Assembly: GCA_023253495.1 (NCBI GenBank)
Contig: JALRGF010000594.1
Location: 1-8,287 of the forward strand
DNA: 8,287 nt
Direction of reading: 5' to 3'
From: Verrucomicrobiales bacterium
GTDB taxonomy: Bacteria; Verrucomicrobiota; Verrucomicrobiia; Verrucomicrobiales; V1-33
Under the pieces are notes generated by a model that had not been told where the DNA came from, searched no databases, and worked only from the letters and a program-made list of their open reading frames with translations. Below are positions 5,832 through 8,287 of the stretch, piece by piece. The position numbers and the translations under genes are program-made. Position 1 is the first letter of the stretch. Each line of letters opens with the position of its first letter.

Positions 5832-7298
5832 TCACTCGCCCAGGGCGTACAATCGGGACGCCGTCCGCACATACAACCGCGGACCGACCAGCGCCGGGGT
5901 GGCCGCCAGCGGACCATCGAGCTTCGTCTGAGCGAGGACCCGCAGCGCCTCGCCGACCTCGGCCACCGTCACCACCCCGCGCAGCGAAGCGAAACACACC
6001 CGCCGGCCATCGCTGATCGGCGAGGCAAAATAATCGCCGCCCGCGTCCGCTCCGAGGCGCTCACGCTCCAATACCACACGCCCGGTCCCCGCCTCCGTCG
6101 CCGTGACCATGCCGCCGTCCTGCACCACCACCACCCGCCCGTCGACCAGCACCGGCGTCGTCACTTTGGCAATGCCCTTCTGATGGCGCCACATCACGTG
6201 CGTACCGGTCACATCGCCGGTCTGGCTCACCGGGTCGCGCACCGCGAACATCCCGAACTCCGCACGCCGCAGATACGCCGCCGCCACCGACAACTCGTCC
6301 GCCGTCACCCGGCCATCGCGGTCCCGGTCGACAAACGAAAATGCCCCGTCCGCCTGCAGCGGCACCGCCTCCTCAAACGTCAGTTTCCCGTCACGGTCCG
6401 CATCCGCCGCGAGCAGCAACGACTCAAATCCCGCCGGCAGCGCGGCCCCGCCCCCGAGGCTTCGCGACATCAGAAAAACCGCGTCGTCGCTGACCACCGG
6501 AGAGGGACACACGCTCACCGCTTCCAGCCCGCCCACCGTCCACCGCTCCCGGCCGTCCACCAGCGTGTACCCGGTCGCCTGCAGGTTGCCGGAAACCACC
6601 AGCTCGATCCTCCCCGCGCGCTTCCAGACCACCGGCGTGGTATAATTGCTGACCGCCGCCGGCCGTGGCGTCTCCCACAGCGTCTTTCCGTCCTCCGGAT
6701 CCACCGCCATCACCAACGACCCGCCCCCCTGGCCGTCAACACACAGTACCAGACGACCCTCGGCCATCACCGGCGACGTCCCGCTCCCGTTGACCACAAA
6801 GGGCACCTCCAGCGGCCGTCTCCACGCTTCCCGCCCGTCCAGGTCCCAGGCCAGCAGCCCGAACGATGGAAAATACCCGTAGACCCGACGGCCGTCGACC
6901 ACCGGAGTCGCCGCCACCGGACTGCTCGTGCGATGGACATCACCGGAGACCACCCCGGGCACCGCCGACCGCCAGAGGACCCGGCCGTCTCCCGCCGACA
7001 GACAGATCAGCCACGCCTGCTCCTCCTCCACCGCCGTCAGCCACACCCGGTCACCCCAAATCACCGGCGATGAATGCCCGGGCGGCACGTCAGCCACCCA
7101 CACCCTCTTCTCCTCCCCGAATCCCTCCGGCAACCGGCCGCCCACCGCCACCCCCTGCGCATTCGGGCCCCGGAATTGCGGCCAGACCGGCACCGGCCCC
7201 GCGCCCGTGGCTGGCTCCGCAACCGCCACCGTATCCGCACCCGCCGGCACGTTTCCGAAAAACATCAGCAGAAGAAAAAATAAATCCGGACGTTTCAT
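5832..7298 (-). CDS. Secreted PQQ-like beta-propeller protein with paired EF-hands
   Basis: A complete 488-residue protein. Residues 1-21 (MKRPDLFFLLLMFFGNVPAGA) form a signal peptide. WPQFRGPNAQGV (about 39-50) is the opening motif typical of these propeller proteins in Planctomycetes and Verrucomicrobia. Repeated blade motifs follow (DGRVLWRS, DGREAWRRP, DGKTLWETP, DGRERWTV). Two tightly spaced calcium loops interrupt the propeller at residues 299-310 (DADRDGKLTFEE) and 324-335 (DRDRDGRVTADE), each with the expected acidic ligands, central Gly and terminal Glu. Blades then resume to a C-terminal LYVRTASRLYALGE strand. A periplasmic or extracellular location is predicted. The ATG lies 4 nt after the TGA of the AI-2E gene, without a Shine-Dalgarno, so translational coupling is likely. 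It is paralogous to the truncated gene at the left edge. No enzyme activity is evident. Confidence 0.92.
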   Translation of the reverse strand: MKRPDLFFLLLMFFGNVPAGADTVAVAEPATGAGPVPVWPQFRGPNAQGVAVGGRLPEGFGEEKRVWVADVPPGHSSPVIWGDRVWLTAVEEEQAWLICLSAGDGRVLWRSAVPGVVSGDVHRTSSPVAATPVVDGRRVYGYFPSFGLLAWDLDGREAWRRPLEVPFVVNGSGTSPVMAEGRLVLCVDGQGGGSLVMAVDPEDGKTLWETPRPAAVSNYTTPVVWKRAGRIELVVSGNLQATGYTLVDGRERWTVGGLEAVSVCPSPVVSDDAVFLMSRSLGGGAALPAGFESLLLAADADRDGKLTFEEAVPLQADGAFSFVDRDRDGRVTADELSVAAAYLRRAEFGMFAVRDPVSQTGDVTGTHVMWRHQKGIAKVTTPVLVDGRVVVVQDGGMVTATEAGTGRVVLERERLGADAGGDYFASPISDGRRVCFASLRGVVTVAEVGEALRVLAQTKLDGPLAATPALVGPRLYVRTASRLYALGE

Positions 7299-7302
7299 AA
7301 AT

Positions 7303-8287
7303 TCAGAGCGGGTCCGGGCCGGCCGGGCGGTCCGGAGGCGCGGCCGACGCAGCCTCCGCCACGCCCGCCACCGCCGCCGCCGCCGGTTGCAGCCGCTTTT
7401 CCCAGATATACCGCCGGAATAACACCTTGAGCGACGCCGTCAACGGCACCGCCAGCAGTACCCCGAGAAACCCGCCGATCAGCAGCGACCAGAACAACAC
7501 CGAAAAAATCACCGTCAATGGATGCAGACCGACCGAATCCCCCACGATCTTCGGCTGGGTCACAAAACTGTTGACCTGCTGCACGATGACAAAAATCGCG
7601 CTGACCACCAGCGGATACACCCAGATCTGATCCGGAAACAGACTCCACGTATTCACGTAATGCCGGACCACCTCGCCGGTCACCGGGTCCGCAATGTTCG
7701 CACCCGGCACCCCGCCCGGCCCGGGCGCGGTCTGCCCGAAATGACTGATCGCAATCAATACCGCCGGAATCCAGCAGACCAGACTGCCGACATACGGCAG
7801 CAATCCTAACAAAGCCACAAAAATCCCGATGAGCAGGCCGCCGGGCAGGCCGATGAGTTTCAGACACAGGCCGACGAGCAGGCCGTCGATCAGGCTGACC
7901 AGCATCTGCCCGCGGAAAAAGGCGATCAGGTACCCGTTGATCTCGGTCAGGGTGCCGACCACCTCGCTTTTGAACTTTGATTCGGTCAAGGGCAGGTAGT
8001 CGCTCCATGTCCGTTTGATGGAGTCGCTTTCCTTGAGGAAATAATAGAGATACAACGGCACCAGGAAGAAGCCAACGATGTAGCCGGCCAGCCCGAGGAA
8101 TCCGCTGAAACCGTCGGCCGCGAAGGTGCTCGCCTTTTTCATGATCATCCGGGTATTGGCGCGCAACCACTCGCGGGAACTGAAGCCGGCGAACCGGCTG
8201 TCCGCGGCAGGCGCCGTCGACCCGGCTGCCTCCACCGGAGGCCCGGACGTTCCCTCCACTGCGGACGGCGCCGGTCCGGGCGCCGGC
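7303..8287 (-). CDS. AI-2E/PerM family membrane transporter (5' end outside window)
   Basis: The frame is open through the window edge upstream of a GTG at 8259, and the N-terminal helices expected for this family are missing, so the gene begins beyond 8287. Numbered from that GTG, a Pro/Ala/Gly-rich stretch (to ~20) precedes a hydrophobic segment (about 53-75, ending LYLYYFLKESDSI). The family core follows: GYLIAFFRGQMLVSLIDGLLVG, GLPGGLLIGIFVALLGLLPYVG, and the C-terminal block QQVNSFVTQPKIVGDSVGLHPLTVIF followed by GVLLAVPLTASLKVLF; the TQPKIVG and LHP motifs are diagnostic. A loop of about 35 residues (174-208) before the last helices looks longer than usual. The tail is again Ala/Pro-rich. 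Family members are reported as autoinducer-2 exporters or ion antiporters; the substrate here is unknown. It is first in a two-gene unit with the propeller protein. Confidence 0.9.
   Translation of the reverse strand, partial: PAPGPAPSAVEGTSGPPVEAAGSTAPAADSRFAGFSSREWLRANTRMIMKKASTFAADGFSGFLGLAGYIVGFFLVPLYLYYFLKESDSIKRTWSDYLPLTESKFKSEVVGTLTEINGYLIAFFRGQMLVSLIDGLLVGLCLKLIGLPGGLLIGIFVALLGLLPYVGSLVCWIPAVLIAISHFGQTAPGPGGVPGANIADPVTGEVVRHYVNTWSLFPDQIWVYPLVVSAIFVIVQQVNSFVTQPKIVGDSVGLHPLTVIFSVLFWSLLIGGFLGVLLAVPLTASLKVLFRRYIWEKRLQPAAAAVAGVAEAASAAPPDRPAGPDPL

Noticed and set aside
5796..7073. 425-codon plus-strand frame, His/Arg/Pro-rich
   Set aside because: It is a shadow of the minus-strand propeller gene, which has a signal peptide, EF-hands and blade motifs.
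7295..8170. 291-codon minus-strand frame overlapping the AI-2E gene
   Set aside because: It is a shifted frame of the AI-2E coding region; diagnostic motifs such as TQPKIVG and LHP are only in the other frame.

Overview
The window is GC-rich, densely coding bacterial chromosome with seven genes in about 8.3 kb; the first and last are cut by the window edges. The PQQ-like beta-propeller proteins with inserted EF-hands, the protein built from ~32-residue 'DP-x-A-A-x-x-W' helical repeats, and the near absence of Shine-Dalgarno-like sequence before any start suggest the Planctomycetes-Verrucomicrobia-Chlamydiae group, most likely Verrucomicrobiota. This assignment is inferred from gene content and has not been tested by a search.

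Layout. Plus strand, 1-5735: the 3' part of a secreted-type PQQ-like/EF-hand propeller protein (to 1349); a small three-helix membrane protein (1433-1765); a zinc-free medium-chain quinone reductase resembling vertebrate zeta-crystallin (1784-2746), with a terminator-like hairpin directly behind its stop; a short RecO recombination mediator (about 2841-3410) with no ATG, GTG or TTG where its conserved N-terminus needs one; an exported or membrane-anchored protein with about ten 32-residue helical repeats and a Gly/Pro-rich tail (3468-4841 plus stop); and a formate/nitrite-family channel (4896-5735) preceded by a perfect 15-bp palindrome. Minus strand, 8287-5832: an AI-2E (PerM-like) membrane protein whose N-terminus lies outside the window, followed after 4 nt by a second, full-length PQQ-like/EF-hand propeller protein. 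The two strands converge at 5736-5831.

How the genes relate. The two propeller proteins are paralogues in opposite orientation that bracket the five other genes. Only the AI-2E/propeller pair is spaced like a tightly coupled operon. The plus-strand genes have gaps of 18 to 94 nt and no obvious shared pathway (redox enzyme, DNA repair, envelope repeat protein, anion channel), so they may simply be neighbours. I see no phage, insertion sequence, CRISPR array, tRNA or rRNA. I found no convincing new multi-gene system. The strongest oddities are the recO start and reduced C-terminus, the repeat protein, and the paralogous propeller pair.
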